Below are positions 6,726-14,951 of a DNA stretch of 15,950 nucleotides, one piece after another. Each line of letters opens with the position of its first letter. The first letter of the stretch is position 1. Below the pieces are notes generated by a model. It made no database searches, was not told the DNA's origin, and worked only from the letters and a program-made list of their open reading frames with translations. The translations under genes and the position numbers were made by a program. This stretch comes from Candidatus Nitrosopumilus sp. (lineage in GTDB: Archaea; Thermoproteota; Nitrososphaeria; Nitrososphaerales; Nitrosopumilaceae). Where the stretch lies: NCBI GenBank assembly GCA_011055585.1, contig DRGT01000025.1:1-15950 (forward strand), written 5' to 3'.

Positions 6726-7982
6726 CTACTTTATTTTTCCACCTATGGCATTCACATCATCAATGAAATTAGGATAAGAAACATTCACCGATTCTGCATC
6801 AGTTACAATACAATTACCAACGTACATTCCTGCAATACAAAATGTCATAAACAATCTATGATCATTTTCAGAGTTTAGGTTTGCACCATTAAGCTCATCT
6901 GATGAATGTAAAATTAATCCATCTTCTTTTTCTTCTACTTTGATTCCAAGTTTTTGTAGTTCTCTTGCAAGTATTACAATTCTATCAGTTTCTTTGTATC
7001 TCGCATGCTTTACATTAAAAATTTCAATAGGATTTGTTGTTTTTAATGCAAGAATAGAAAGTGGTGGTAAAAGATCTGGTGTATTATTTAGGTCAAATTT
7101 TCCACCATCTAATTTTTCTGGAGATTTTACAGTAATGATGTTACCATTAATATCAACATCTGCCCCTAATTTTTTTAAAATCTCAATAAAGTACTCATCA
7201 CCTTGAGGTAAATCACTTAATGTAGCTTCAATTTGCAAATTATCTCCAATTAGGACAGAAGCTGAAAGAAGCAAAGCTAAACTTGAAAAATCTGATGGAA
7301 TAGTCACTGAAGAAGAGTTGTATGTTTGGTTGTTAATTGAATATTTTTTGTAGGGAATTTCAGTTTTAACATCAACTCCAAATTTTTTCATTATAGAAAT
7401 GGTTGCATCAAGATATGGTTTTGAAACCAAATCCCCTTCAATATTCAAAATTATTCCATTTTGTGATAATGGAGCTGTAATCATCAATGCCGAAATAAAC
7501 TGACTAGAAATATTTCCGGGAATGGACAGTTCGCCACCTTTTATTATTCCAGAAACTTCAACTGGTGGTTTGCCGTCATTAGATGAGCACTTTGCTCCAA
7601 TTGATTCTAATGCATCTAACAAAGGCTTCATGGGTCTTTGATTTAGGCTAACATCGCCTGAAAGTGTCGATTTTCCATCAGCTAAACTGGCAATAGCTGT
7701 TGCTATTCTGATGGTTGTGCCTGAATTAGCTGCATCAATTGTTGACGCATGAATTGATGAATCAGAATTGATAACGAGATTGTTACCTTTTTCATTTATT
7801 TTTGCGCCAAATTTTTTACAGGCTTCAATTGTTGCCTTTGTATCTTCTGAATGTAAAATATTTTCAATAGTACTTTCTCCTTTTGTAAGTGAGGCCAAAA
7901 ATACGGCTCTGTGAGTATAACTTTTGTTTGAAGGACAAACTATTTTGCCAGAAATTTTTGTTTTATCCACTTTACAATTCAT
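6726..7982 (-). CDS. aroA: 3-phosphoshikimate 1-carboxyvinyltransferase (EPSP synthase)
   Basis: This 418-aa enzyme transfers the enolpyruvyl group of PEP to shikimate 3-phosphate. The two-domain inverse alpha/beta repeat protein shows CPSNKSYTHRA at 17-26 (Lys20, Ser21, Arg25 for shikimate-3-P), AANSGTTIR at 84-92 at the PEP site (EPSP synthases of bacteria usually have GNAGTxxR here), and NQRPMK at 114-119. Near the C-terminus are TPDLLPPL with the catalytic Asp, YKETDRI with the catalytic Glu, and DHRLFMTFCIAG. The NSGTT variant at the PEP loop is common in archaeal enzymes, as I recall. Its ATG overlaps the end of the shikimate kinase gene by 11 bp, indicating coupled translation. Length is typical. 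Confidence 0.96.
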   Translation of the reverse strand: MNCKVDKTKISGKIVCPSNKSYTHRAVFLASLTKGESTIENILHSEDTKATIEACKKFGAKINEKGNNLVINSDSSIHASTIDAANSGTTIRIATAIASLADGKSTLSGDVSLNQRPMKPLLDALESIGAKCSSNDGKPPVEVSGIIKGGELSIPGNISSQFISALMITAPLSQNGIILNIEGDLVSKPYLDATISIMKKFGVDVKTEIPYKKYSINNQTYNSSSVTIPSDFSSLALLLSASVLIGDNLQIEATLSDLPQGDEYFIEILKKLGADVDINGNIITVKSPEKLDGGKFDLNNTPDLLPPLSILALKTTNPIEIFNVKHARYKETDRIVILARELQKLGIKVEEKEDGLILHSSDELNGANLNSENDHRLFMTFCIAGMYVGNCIVTDAESVNVSYPNFIDDVNAIGGKIK

Positions 7983-8826
7983 GAACTTCAGCTCGCTTGT
8001 TGTTTATTTGCGTGACAGTTACTCTTCCCTCTAATGAAGAAAAGACCTTCTTTATTCTTGAAATGTTTGATTGTTTTGTGACTGCTGCTATTGATGGACC
8101 ATTTCCAGAAATTGATGCACCAATAGCTCCTTTTTCAACAAGTTGTGTAATTAATTTTGGATCAGAATTCAATATTGATGAAGTGGCAAATCCATTTAGT
8201 ATCATTGCATTCCAATAATCTTCATTTTTTGCAAAATTCCATGCTCTTTCAAAAACTGTGTTCAAAGTCTTTAATTTTTTTATGTTTCCACGTTTTCTTG
8301 ATTTTGGAATAAAAATTACAACTTTGAGATTGGTTGGAGCTTTTTTAGAACTAATAATTTTTCGTTTATAATTATCTGTAACCATAAATCCTCCATAATA
8401 ACATGCACATGCATCATCATATGCCCCAGTGAGACTAACTTTGGTTTCTACTGATGCGTTAACTCCTGCGAGTAATATTTTTGAATCATCAATTTTTTGC
8501 TTAAACAATTTTGCAACAGCTAGGGCAACAACAGACGAAATCGCACTTGAACTTTTCAATCCATATCCTGTTGGAATTTCAGAATTCAATAATAGATTTA
8601 ATTTTGTTTCTGAAAGCTGTTTTTTTGAAACAATTTTCTCTATGGTCCTAGTAATTAATCTAGAGCTAAGATTCTGACTACCTGATTTTATTGAAATTCC
8701 TGAACCTGGGATTGACTCCATTATGACTTCGACTTTGGGAGTAATTCCCAAAGCAGCACCTTTTCCAGAGGCTATCGCACTTACAATAGAAATGGCGCCA
8801 TGAACTGTAGCCTTTACTTTAGACAT
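7972..8826 (-). CDS. aroK: Shikimate kinase, archaeal GHMP type
   Basis: This 284-aa enzyme phosphorylates the 3-hydroxyl of shikimate with ATP. It is not related to bacterial P-loop AroK: it belongs to the GHMP kinase superfamily (homoserine/mevalonate kinases). The ATP loop is PTGYGLKSSSA at 85-95, and the third GHMP motif GASISGNGPSIAAV lies at 236-249. Between them TGAYDDAC (133-140) supplies the likely active-site Asp. A purine-rich GGGGGA stretch, which is also the aroE C-terminus (codons for Gly-Gly-Phe), lies about 6 nt before the ATG and may act as its ribosome site. The ATG overlaps the aroE stop by one base. GHMP-type shikimate kinase is a marker of archaea, and the aro context separates it from homoserine or mevalonate kinase. 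Confidence 0.95.
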   Translation of the reverse strand: MSKVKATVHGAISIVSAIASGKGAALGITPKVEVIMESIPGSGISIKSGSQNLSSRLITRTIEKIVSKKQLSETKLNLLLNSEIPTGYGLKSSSAISSVVALAVAKLFKQKIDDSKILLAGVNASVETKVSLTGAYDDACACYYGGFMVTDNYKRKIISSKKAPTNLKVVIFIPKSRKRGNIKKLKTLNTVFERAWNFAKNEDYWNAMILNGFATSSILNSDPKLITQLVEKGAIGASISGNGPSIAAVTKQSNISRIKKVFSSLEGRVTVTQINNKRAEVHEL

Positions 8827-9647
8827 TAAAATCCCCCAAGAATGGCTCTTTTCATAGCTTCATAAGGTGCCTTCACTCCGTGCCAAATTTCAAACGCTCT
8901 AGTAGCTTGTCCAAGCAACATTTCATATCCGTAGATTATAGTTGCTCCTTTTTCTTTTGATTTTTTGATAAGATCAGTGTTCATTGGCATGTATACGATA
9001 TCATATACTATGGAATCTTGATTGATTGTTTCAGTTGGCAATGGCGTTTGCTCATTTTTTAATCCAATCGAAGTTGCATTTATTATGAATTTATATTCTG
9101 AAACAGAATTTCCAATCTCATCAAGTGATATTGCATTTGCGTCAACACCGATTTTATGTGCAAACTGTGATAAAGAAGCAGCTTTTTCTTCTGTTCTATT
9201 TGCAATTGTTATAGAACATGCTTTTTCTTTTGCAAACCCTGCAACAATTGCTCTTGCAGCTCCTCCCGCACCTAACAATAATACTTTAGCCCCTTCAATT
9301 GCAATATTTTTTCTCTTAATTGGTTCTAAAAAACCATCCATGTCAGTATTGTAGCCCTTTAACTCACCTTCAGTATTAGTAACTGTATTTGATGCACCAA
9401 TAAGACTACAATCTTCATCAACTTTATCAAGATACTTCATAATCTCTACTTTGTTTGGAATCGTTACATTAAATCCAGCAATCTTTATTTTTTTTAATGA
9501 TTCAAGTCCTTCTTCTAATTCTCCTTTTGGAATTCTATAACCAATGTAAACGCAATCAAGTCCTAATTCTTTGAAAGCTGCATTGTGAATGTTTGGAGAT
9601 AAAGAATGATCAATAGGATCTCCAATAACAGCATAAGTTTTTGTCAT
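8826..9647 (-). CDS. aroE: Shikimate dehydrogenase
   Basis: This 273-aa NADP-dependent oxidoreductase reduces 3-dehydroshikimate to shikimate. The substrate domain has DHSLSP at 13-18 and NVTIPNK at 60-66, with the catalytic Lys66. The NTD motif at 100-102 gives the partner Asp102. The Rossmann loop is GAGGAAR at 126-132, followed by ANRTEEK, where Asn-Arg-Thr after the second strand is the usual NADP phosphate clamp. NATSIGL and the C-terminal GYEMLLGQA segment with its substrate-binding Gln complete the family pattern. The ATG is preceded by a TTTAAATG box centred about 27 bp upstream, inside the 33-bp gap after aroD, so an internal leaderless promoter is plausible. Its stop shares a base with the next ATG. 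Confidence 0.96.
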   Translation of the reverse strand: MTKTYAVIGDPIDHSLSPNIHNAAFKELGLDCVYIGYRIPKGELEEGLESLKKIKIAGFNVTIPNKVEIMKYLDKVDEDCSLIGASNTVTNTEGELKGYNTDMDGFLEPIKRKNIAIEGAKVLLLGAGGAARAIVAGFAKEKACSITIANRTEEKAASLSQFAHKIGVDANAISLDEIGNSVSEYKFIINATSIGLKNEQTPLPTETINQDSIVYDIVYMPMNTDLIKKSKEKGATIIYGYEMLLGQATRAFEIWHGVKAPYEAMKRAILGGF

Positions 9648-9670
9648 CAGTTTTTTTCAATAAAACGATT

Positions 9671-9678
9671 CATTTAAA
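9671..9678 (-). promoter_or_regulatory. Internal TATA box for aroE
   Basis: The minus strand reads TTTAAATG, centred about 27 bp before the aroE ATG at 9647, in the 33-bp space after the aroD stop. It predicts a start site at about 9648 and a leaderless mRNA for aroE, aroK and aroA. Activity is inferred. Confidence 0.45.
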
Positions 9679-9680
9679 CT

Positions 9681-10349
9681 CTAAAGTTTTCCAACAATTG
9701 ATTTGACTTCAGTTAGATTAAACTGTCCTGGAGCAATTGCCTTTCCAAGAGAAACATAGGTGAAGGGACTACCAAGATATAGGCAAAGAATTCGTGAAAT
9801 CCTACCAAAATCTCCCATAGCAAATGCAATCAAGTTAATCTTTGAAACTCTAGCATAAAGTGATAGAACATGTGCAGGGTCTTCAACCTTTTTTGCACTC
9901 GTAACAATCTTGATATTTTCTGAGAATTTAGCCATCTGGTTAAGCATTTTGTTTAATGATGGCACTGGTGGTGTTTTCTTAAAGTCATGCCAGGAGACAA
10001 GCACGGGCGTCTTTGTTTTTTTGAGATAGTTGACTAGCGATTTATTTTTCTTGAGGGAATTAAATTCAATATCTAACAAAAATGGGTTATACTCTGCAAT
10101 TAATTTTAGAATAGCAATTCTTTCTTTTTCAGTCCCTGAAAATTTTCCACCTTCTGATTTTGGTCTTAAGGTGCATACTGATTTTTTCAGGTCATTTTTA
10201 ACCAACTCTAAAGCTTCAGGAACCTTTTCAGGTTTTAAAAAATCAAATCTCAATTCTACATAATCTGATTTTTTTAGAGCCTTTTTTACAACTTGTTTTA
10301 ATCTTCTTGGAGTTTTTTCTGCTATAGATACGCAGGTTTTGTATTTCAT
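9681..10349 (-). CDS. aroD: 3-dehydroquinate dehydratase, type I
   Basis: This 222-aa (beta/alpha)8 class I enzyme dehydrates 3-dehydroquinate through a Schiff base. Visible residues are Glu32 and Arg34 in VELRFD, the TLRPKSEGG loop (60-68), the catalytic base His121 in VSWHDF, the Schiff-base Lys147 in ENIKIVTSAK, Arg186 in RISR, and the closing GSPFTYVSLGKAIAPGQF (193-210) with Gln209. The length matches archaeal type I AroD, which is shorter than the E. coli protein. Its ATG lies 3 bp after the dehydroquinate synthase stop without an obvious ribosome site, so coupling or readthrough initiation is likely. It consumes the product of the gene before it and feeds aroE. Confidence 0.95.
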   Translation of the reverse strand: MKYKTCVSIAEKTPRRLKQVVKKALKKSDYVELRFDFLKPEKVPEALELVKNDLKKSVCTLRPKSEGGKFSGTEKERIAILKLIAEYNPFLLDIEFNSLKKNKSLVNYLKKTKTPVLVSWHDFKKTPPVPSLNKMLNQMAKFSENIKIVTSAKKVEDPAHVLSLYARVSKINLIAFAMGDFGRISRILCLYLGSPFTYVSLGKAIAPGQFNLTEVKSIVGKL

Positions 10350-10352
10350 GAG

Positions 10353-11408
10353 TTACTTTTCAAGAATATATTCATCAGACACTTCCATGCCAAAATGTCT
10401 CCCAGTTGCTGACTTTGCATGTACCAAAACCGTATCACCTTTTTTTAGATGAGTAACTGATACTAATTTTCCATTAGGCCTTACAAATCTAATTGTTTCA
10501 GCATCCTGTGCAATTATTCCACCAATTTCGTTTCCAGCTTTTGCTTTAATCATTAACATTGGACGTCTTTCAATTTTTGAACGACCAACTGTAGCTCTTC
10601 TAGACTTTCCTTTAGAATCTAAAACCAAAACTTCAGAACCTGTTTCAATTTCTGAAAGATATTTTGTAGTTCCATCTGGAGACAACGTATAACAATGAAC
10701 TGCACCTGCATTAACTCTAAAAGGTCGTGGAGATGTAAACGATGAGCCTACAGATTCGTTATGTACTAAAAACAAAAAGTTTGATCTATTTCCAATAAGC
10801 ATTCCTTCACCTTTGTGTAGCATGGATGCTGTATCTACACAAACTCTTTCCCCATCGCCTACTTCTTTAATATCAATAATTTTTGCAGATTTTAATTCAA
10901 AACTTCGTGTACCAAGATAAACTAGCGTCTCTCTTACTTCATTAATTGATGAAGTACTAAAGATTACTCCATCTACCCCTACCTCTAGAATTGAAAACAT
11001 TTTACGAGCTTCTTTAGGGCTTCTAGCTAGAGCAAAAATTTTTGTATGAATTTTATGTAATTTTGCAATAATATTTTCTAAAGGAATTATTTTCCAATCT
11101 TTAACCTCCACTATAACAAAATCTAACCCTTTTTTTGAAGAAGTTAAAATATTCTCAATATCTGCGTTTGATAAAACTTTGAATTTTCTTCCCACCTTCT
11201 TTCCTTTTGGTTTTACTGATGAATTTTTTTCCAGTACTACGTATTTTGCTAAAGCTGATGGAAAAATTGTAGTCAATTTTGTCTTTCCAATTAATTTTGG
11301 ATCACAATAGACCATTTCTATTCCTTCGTTCTCTAACTGAGGAAGAAATTTCCCAAGTTGTTTTTTTGAAACTTTGGGAGAAATTATTAATTCACGAGCT
11401 TTACCCAA
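10353..11408 (-). CDS. aroB': 3-dehydroquinate synthase II (archaeal AroB')
   Basis: This 351-aa enzyme converts 2-amino-3,7-dideoxy-D-threo-hept-6-ulosonate (ADH) to 3-dehydroquinate by NAD-dependent oxidative deamination and cyclisation. It belongs to the MJ1249 family and is unrelated to bacterial AroB. The family core is clear: VGDGERVCVDT at 183-193, KGEGMLIG at 199-206, LFLVHNES at 212-219 and RPFRVNAGAVHCY at 228-240, followed by a beta-rich C-terminal part. The start is TTG, overlapping the last 8 bases of the ADH synthase gene; no upstream in-frame alternative looks better. It pairs with the preceding gene, which makes its substrate. Together they replace DAHP synthase and AroB, so erythrose 4-phosphate is not needed. 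The symbol is informal, as the family has no single agreed name. Confidence 0.94.
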   Translation of the reverse strand: MGKARELIISPKVSKKQLGKFLPQLENEGIEMVYCDPKLIGKTKLTTIFPSALAKYVVLEKNSSVKPKGKKVGRKFKVLSNADIENILTSSKKGLDFVIVEVKDWKIIPLENIIAKLHKIHTKIFALARSPKEARKMFSILEVGVDGVIFSTSSINEVRETLVYLGTRSFELKSAKIIDIKEVGDGERVCVDTASMLHKGEGMLIGNRSNFLFLVHNESVGSSFTSPRPFRVNAGAVHCYTLSPDGTTKYLSEIETGSEVLVLDSKGKSRRATVGRSKIERRPMLMIKAKAGNEIGGIIAQDAETIRFVRPNGKLVSVTHLKKGDTVLVHAKSATGRHFGMEVSDEYILEK

Positions 11409-12183
11409 TTTTTTTCGCTGCTTCCTTGGCCGTTTCTTTTTTAAATATTATTGCGGCTAACGCTTGAACCATCTTTTGAGGATTTTTGTGAGCAAAAATA
11501 TTTCTACCATAAGTGACTCCTTTTGCTCCTGCCTTCATTGCGTCTTCAGTCATTTGTAAAACATCCATATCTGATTTTGCTTTTGGCCCTCCAGCGATTA
11601 CAATTGGAACCGGAGTACTCCTTACAACCTTTGAAAAGGAATCAATATCTCCAGTGTACACTGTTTTAACAATATCAGCACCACATTCTGCACCGATTCT
11701 CGCTACATGTCCTACAATTTCAGGATCATGTGGGTCTTTGATTTTTTCACCTCTAGGATACATCATTGCTAACAAAGGGATACTCCATTTGTGACATTCA
11801 TAAGCAACTGAACCGAGTTGATGTAACATTTCTGGTTCTTCTTTTCCTCCGATGTTTATGTGAAGTGAAACTCCATCGGCACCTAACCTTATTGCTTCTT
11901 CAACATTTCCAGTTAGCATCTTTCTGTTAGGGGACATTGATAATGAAGTACTGCCTGAAATATGAACTAAAATTCCAACTTTAGTTGGTTTTGGTAATGT
12001 TTTGAGAATTCCTTTGTTGATTATGACACTTGTTAATCCATGACTTTCACATTGGTAAATAATAGAGTGAGGGTCTTCAAGGCCCTCAATAGGACCATTT
12101 GAAATTCCATGGTCCATAGGAATGCAAAGCATCTTTCCTTCTCTTAAAATACGATTTAATCTAATTTCAACACCGGATAGCAT
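11401..12183 (-). CDS. aroA': 2-amino-3,7-dideoxy-D-threo-hept-6-ulosonate (ADH) synthase
   Basis: This 260-aa class I aldolase of the DeoC/FbaB group, MJ0400 type, condenses an aldolase-derived deoxyketohexose phosphate (DKFP) with L-aspartate semialdehyde to start the archaeal shikimate route. The TIM-barrel markers are [10 protein letters not shown] with Asp24-His25, Tyr142 in LAMMYPRGE, and the likely Schiff-base Lys173 in [11 protein letters not shown]. Phosphate-binding IAGGPK (197-201) and VTYGRNIF (223-230) end the barrel. A plain archaeal fructose-bisphosphate aldolase is the main alternative; the position directly before dehydroquinate synthase II, with an 8-bp overlap, favours ADH synthase. 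It is the first gene of the cluster. A TTTTTAAG box centred about 28 bp upstream predicts a leader of 0-3 nt. Confidence 0.92.
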   Translation of the reverse strand: MLSGVEIRLNRILREGKMLCIPMDHGISNGPIEGLEDPHSIIYQCESHGLTSVIINKGILKTLPKPTKVGILVHISGSTSLSMSPNRKMLTGNVEEAIRLGADGVSLHINIGGKEEPEMLHQLGSVAYECHKWSIPLLAMMYPRGEKIKDPHDPEIVGHVARIGAECGADIVKTVYTGDIDSFSKVVRSTPVPIVIAGGPKAKSDMDVLQMTEDAMKAGAKGVTYGRNIFAHKNPQKMVQALAAIIFKKETAKEAAKKIG

Positions 12184-12207
12184 AGGTAGATCTCCCGTTC
12201 ATACCTA
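12183..12207. promoter_or_regulatory. Inverted repeat at the head of the aro cluster
   Basis: TAGGTA (12183-12188) and TACCTA (12202-12207) form a perfect 6-bp inverted repeat with a 13-bp spacer, lying between the aro TATA box and the ADH synthase ATG. The centre spacing of 19 bp would place both arms on nearly the same DNA face. It could be an operator, but no known regulator is recognised. Confidence 0.25.
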
Positions 12208-12215
12208 CTTAAAAA
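12208..12215 (-). promoter_or_regulatory. TATA box for the aro cluster
   Basis: The minus strand reads TTTTTAAG, centred 28 bp before the ADH synthase ATG at 12183, predicting a start site at about 12185. A GGGAG lies about 9 nt before the ATG and would be a ribosome site only if transcription starts farther upstream. Confidence 0.45.
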
Positions 12216-12244
12216 TAACGTGAAAAATTCCTGACGCTCAAGGA

Positions 12245-12263
12245 TTAAATAATATCTTATAAG
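12245..12263 (+). promoter_or_regulatory. TATA region for mqnC
   Basis: Two overlapping candidates exist: TTAAATAA at 12245-12252, predicting a start site near 12275, and CTTATAAG at 12256-12263, predicting one near 12286. The first fits the TTG at 12281; the second would fit the in-frame ATG at 12302. The 97 bp between 12183 and 12281 is a divergent promoter shared with the aro cluster. Confidence 0.4.
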
Positions 12264-12280
12264 CTTCAATTTCAGATTAA

Positions 12281-13399
12281 TTGAGCCAAATTACTGAACA
12301 AATGCATACGAGTGAGATTGTAGATATTCTTGAAAATTCTCTTAGTGGAAAAAGACCTGAGAGAAGCGATTACCAAAGATTACTTGAATCAAACGATGTA
12401 CAACTAATGGGATTAGTAGCTGGCAACCTTACAAGAAAACAATTTGGCAAAAAAGCTTCTTTTGTAAATAACATAATTCTCAATTACACAAACGTTTGTG
12501 TTACTGATTGTAAATTTTGTGCATTTTATAGGCCACCCGGAGATGATGAAGCATACACTCGTTCGTTAGACGAAATTGAAGCTAGGGTCAAAACTGCTTG
12601 TGAAATGTTCAAAATTCGTCAGGTTCTTTTCCAAGGAGGACACAACCCGGATCTTTCAATTGAATATTATGAAGATGCCTTTAAGCTAATCAGAACAAAA
12701 TTTCCAGAAGTTGGAGTTCATGCATTATCTCCTTCTGAAATTGATATGGTTGCACGAGTGGAAAAATCCTCAACTCGAGAAATTTTGGCTAGATTAAAGG
12801 ATGCAGGACTACAAACTATTCCTGGCGCTGGTGCAGAAATACTAGTTGATTCTGTAAAAGATATCATCAGTCCAAAGAAGATAACAAGTGATGAATGGAT
12901 TAGAATTATGGAAGAAGCTCACTCATTAGATATTCCTGCATCTGCTACAATGATGTACGGACATGTTGAATCAAATAATGACATTATGGAACATTTTTAC
13001 AGATTAGTAAAATTGCAAGAAAAAACTAATGGATTTATGGCATTCATTCCTTGGAGTTTTGAACCAAACCATACTTTGATGCAAAAGGAAGGACTAGTAA
13101 CTTTTGGTGCAGGTGGTAATCAGCTTTTGAAAATGATAGCAATTTCAAGAATAATCTTTGATGGATTAATTCCTCACTTGCAATCTTCTTGGCTTACAAA
13201 TGGAGTAGGAATGGCACAGCTTGCTCTTCAATATGGAGCTGATGATTTTGGTGGTACATTAATTGGCGAAGAAGTAGTTTCTTGTACGGGTTCTCGTTCT
13301 ACAGAATTAACTGGAAAGCAAATTATTGATGCAGTTCATCAAATTGGATATAAAGCAGAAGAACGAGATAATTTTTACAGAACTGTCAGCACGTTTTAA
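12281..13399 (+). CDS. mqnC: Cyclic dehypoxanthinyl futalosine synthase (MqnC-like radical SAM enzyme)
   Basis: This 372-aa radical SAM enzyme likely cyclises dehypoxanthine futalosine in the futalosine route to menaquinone. The SAM cluster motif Cx3Cx2C is C73-VTD-C77-KF-C80, preceded by ILNYTNVC. FQGGHNPDLSIEYYED (117-132), HALSPSEID, IPGAGAEILVD, TMMYGHVE and FIPWSFEPN follow the MqnC pattern closely. Relatives MqnE and CofH (F420 synthesis) share the scaffold, but the GGHNPDL and IPWSFEP segments and the neighbouring UbiD-like gene favour MqnC. The start is taken as TTG at 12281; an ATG at 12302 would shorten the protein by 7 residues. It is divergent from the aro cluster, whose chorismate is the pathway's starting material through MqnA (not seen here). 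Its TAA overlaps the UbiD stop by 4-bp convergence. Confidence 0.83.
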   Translation: MSQITEQMHTSEIVDILENSLSGKRPERSDYQRLLESNDVQLMGLVAGNLTRKQFGKKASFVNNIILNYTNVCVTDCKFCAFYRPPGDDEAYTRSLDEIEARVKTACEMFKIRQVLFQGGHNPDLSIEYYEDAFKLIRTKFPEVGVHALSPSEIDMVARVEKSSTREILARLKDAGLQTIPGAGAEILVDSVKDIISPKKITSDEWIRIMEEAHSLDIPASATMMYGHVESNNDIMEHFYRLVKLQEKTNGFMAFIPWSFEPNHTLMQKEGLVTFGAGGNQLLKMIAISRIIFDGLIPHLQSSWLTNGVGMAQLALQYGADDFGGTLIGEEVVSCTGSRSTELTGKQIIDAVHQIGYKAEERDNFYRTVSTF

Positions 13400-14838
13400 A
13401 GTCCATAACTAGACCATTTCGAATCAACTAAACTTTTTGTTGCATCATCTACTTTTACTTGTTCTTGAATTTCACGCTCAAAACCCTCTTCTTTAGTTTT
13501 TTGTGTTGCATCAATTCCAAGTTTTGAACCCAAGTTCACTAGTGGTGATGAAGGATCTAATGTGTCTGTTGGAGTATTATCAATGATTATGGTGTCTCTA
13601 GCAGGATCTGTACGTGTTGTAACGGCCCATAATACATCGTCCATACTATGAACATCAACATCATCATCTACAACGATGAAAATTTTTGTTAATGAAAGCT
13701 GCCCCATGCCCCATAATCCCATCATGACTTTTTTTGCTTGACCAGGATATCGTTTTTTTATTGATATTATAGCCAATCCTTGAAACCATCCAGCTGCAGG
13801 CATTGCAAAATCTACAACCTCTGGTTGGAACATTCTAATCAAAGGCAAGAATGAACGCTCAATTACTTTCCCAATGTAAGAATCCTCTAAGATTGGTTTT
13901 CCAACTACTGTGGTAAGATAGATTGGTTTTTTCCTTTGCATTACTCCTGTCAGTGTAAATGTTGGAAACAGTTCTTTTGGAGTATAGTAACCCGTGTGAT
14001 CACCAAATGGTCCCTCATCTCTAGTGTCTGAAGGATCAACATATCCTTCCAAAACTATTTCTGCATTTGCAGGAACTTCTAAATCGACAGTTTTACATTT
14101 TACAGTTTTGATTCCTTTTTTTCTTGTAATTCCAGCAAACAAATACTTGTCTAGTCCTTCAGGAACTGGTGCAACTCCAGAAAAAACTGTAGCAGGATCA
14201 CCGCCAATTATTATGGCCACCTCAATTTTTTCCCCTTTTTCTTTTTTTAATTCATGATGATGTGCACCACGTTTGTGTTTTTGCCAGTGCATCAATGCAT
14301 GGGTACTATCAACGATTTGCATTCGATAAACGCCTAGATTTCTAATTCCAGTTTCTGGATGTTTTGTTGCAACTAAGCCAAAAGTAATGAATTTGCCCGC
14401 GTCCTTTGACCAAGTTTTCAAAATTGGAAGTTTATCAAATGAAGGTGAATCAGAAAAAACTTCAGTAACGGGACCACTATTTTCTAATTTTGGAAATGAA
14501 TCGCTCATCTTTGAAAGCTCTGGGAGCTTTTTGATTTTATTTAAAAATCCGGATGGAATATCCATTTTCGTTAGGTCTACAATTCTTTGGCCAATTTCTG
14601 TAAAATCTGTAGTTTCTAATCCAATTTCTAATCTTTTCAAAGAACCAAATGCATTTCCTAGCACTGGCATATCAAAATTTTTTACATTTTCAAAAAGAAT
14701 TGCAGGACCGTTTGAATACATCGCCCTTCTCAAAATCTCTGCAATCTCTAAATTAGTATCAACTTCAGTTTTTACTCGTTTTAGCTCTCCAGCTTTTTCT
14801 AGCTCTTCAATAAACTGTGATGTATCCTCTATTGGCAC
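13396..14838 (-). CDS. UbiD-family decarboxylase, probably menaquinone (futalosine) pathway
   Basis: This 480-aa protein belongs to the UbiD family of prenylated-FMN-dependent (de)carboxylases. Hallmarks are NLGVYRMQ near 167-174 (Arg172), HWQKHKRGAHHH at 184-195, GGDPATVFSG at 212-221 and the signature EGPFGDHTGYYTP at 275-287 with its acidic active-site residues. In the futalosine pathway a UbiD-like enzyme (MqnL/MqnM group) removes the naphthoate carboxylate, and convergent placement next to mqnC supports that role. Decarboxylation of another aromatic or isoprenoid acid cannot be excluded. It needs a UbiX partner for prenylated FMN, not present in the window. The start is GTG, the only initiation codon after the upstream in-frame stop. 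A CTTATACT box centred 25.5 bp upstream indicates a leaderless mRNA. Confidence 0.88.
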   Translation of the reverse strand: MPIEDTSQFIEELEKAGELKRVKTEVDTNLEIAEILRRAMYSNGPAILFENVKNFDMPVLGNAFGSLKRLEIGLETTDFTEIGQRIVDLTKMDIPSGFLNKIKKLPELSKMSDSFPKLENSGPVTEVFSDSPSFDKLPILKTWSKDAGKFITFGLVATKHPETGIRNLGVYRMQIVDSTHALMHWQKHKRGAHHHELKKEKGEKIEVAIIIGGDPATVFSGVAPVPEGLDKYLFAGITRKKGIKTVKCKTVDLEVPANAEIVLEGYVDPSDTRDEGPFGDHTGYYTPKELFPTFTLTGVMQRKKPIYLTTVVGKPILEDSYIGKVIERSFLPLIRMFQPEVVDFAMPAAGWFQGLAIISIKKRYPGQAKKVMMGLWGMGQLSLTKIFIVVDDDVDVHSMDDVLWAVTTRTDPARDTIIIDNTPTDTLDPSSPLVNLGSKLGIDATQKTKEEGFEREIQEQVKVDDATKSLVDSKWSSYGL

Positions 14839-14859
14839 GTCTCTGATTTTTGGTGGAGG

Positions 14860-14867
14860 AGTATAAG
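14860..14867 (-). promoter_or_regulatory. TATA box for the UbiD-like gene (leaderless GTG)
   Basis: The minus strand reads CTTATACT, centred 25.5 bp before the GTG at 14838. The predicted start site coincides with that codon, supporting a leaderless transcript and the GTG start. Confidence 0.45.
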
Positions 14868-14921
14868 CTTAACTAGATTTGTCTAATATTGCGTTATTTG
14901 GAAAAAATATTAACACAAGCA

Positions 14922-14929
14922 TTTTAATT
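14922..14929 (+). promoter_or_regulatory. TATA box for the 76-aa cysteine-rich gene
   Basis: TTTTAATT is centred 26.5 bp before the TTG at 14952, so the transcript would start on that codon. The 113-bp space between the UbiD-like gene and this one holds both divergent promoters and nothing else that I can see. Confidence 0.45.
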
Positions 14930-14951
14930 CGGAATTCAAGGTAGCATTCTG

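Noticed and set aside
7972..8826. Homoserine or mevalonate kinase
   Set aside because: The GHMP motifs fit these too, but the overlap with aroE and aroA and the lack of a bacterial-type shikimate kinase point to shikimate kinase.
11401..12183. Glycolytic class I fructose-bisphosphate aldolase
   Set aside because: The fold is shared, but its place at the head of the aro cluster, overlapping dehydroquinate synthase II, fits ADH synthase better.
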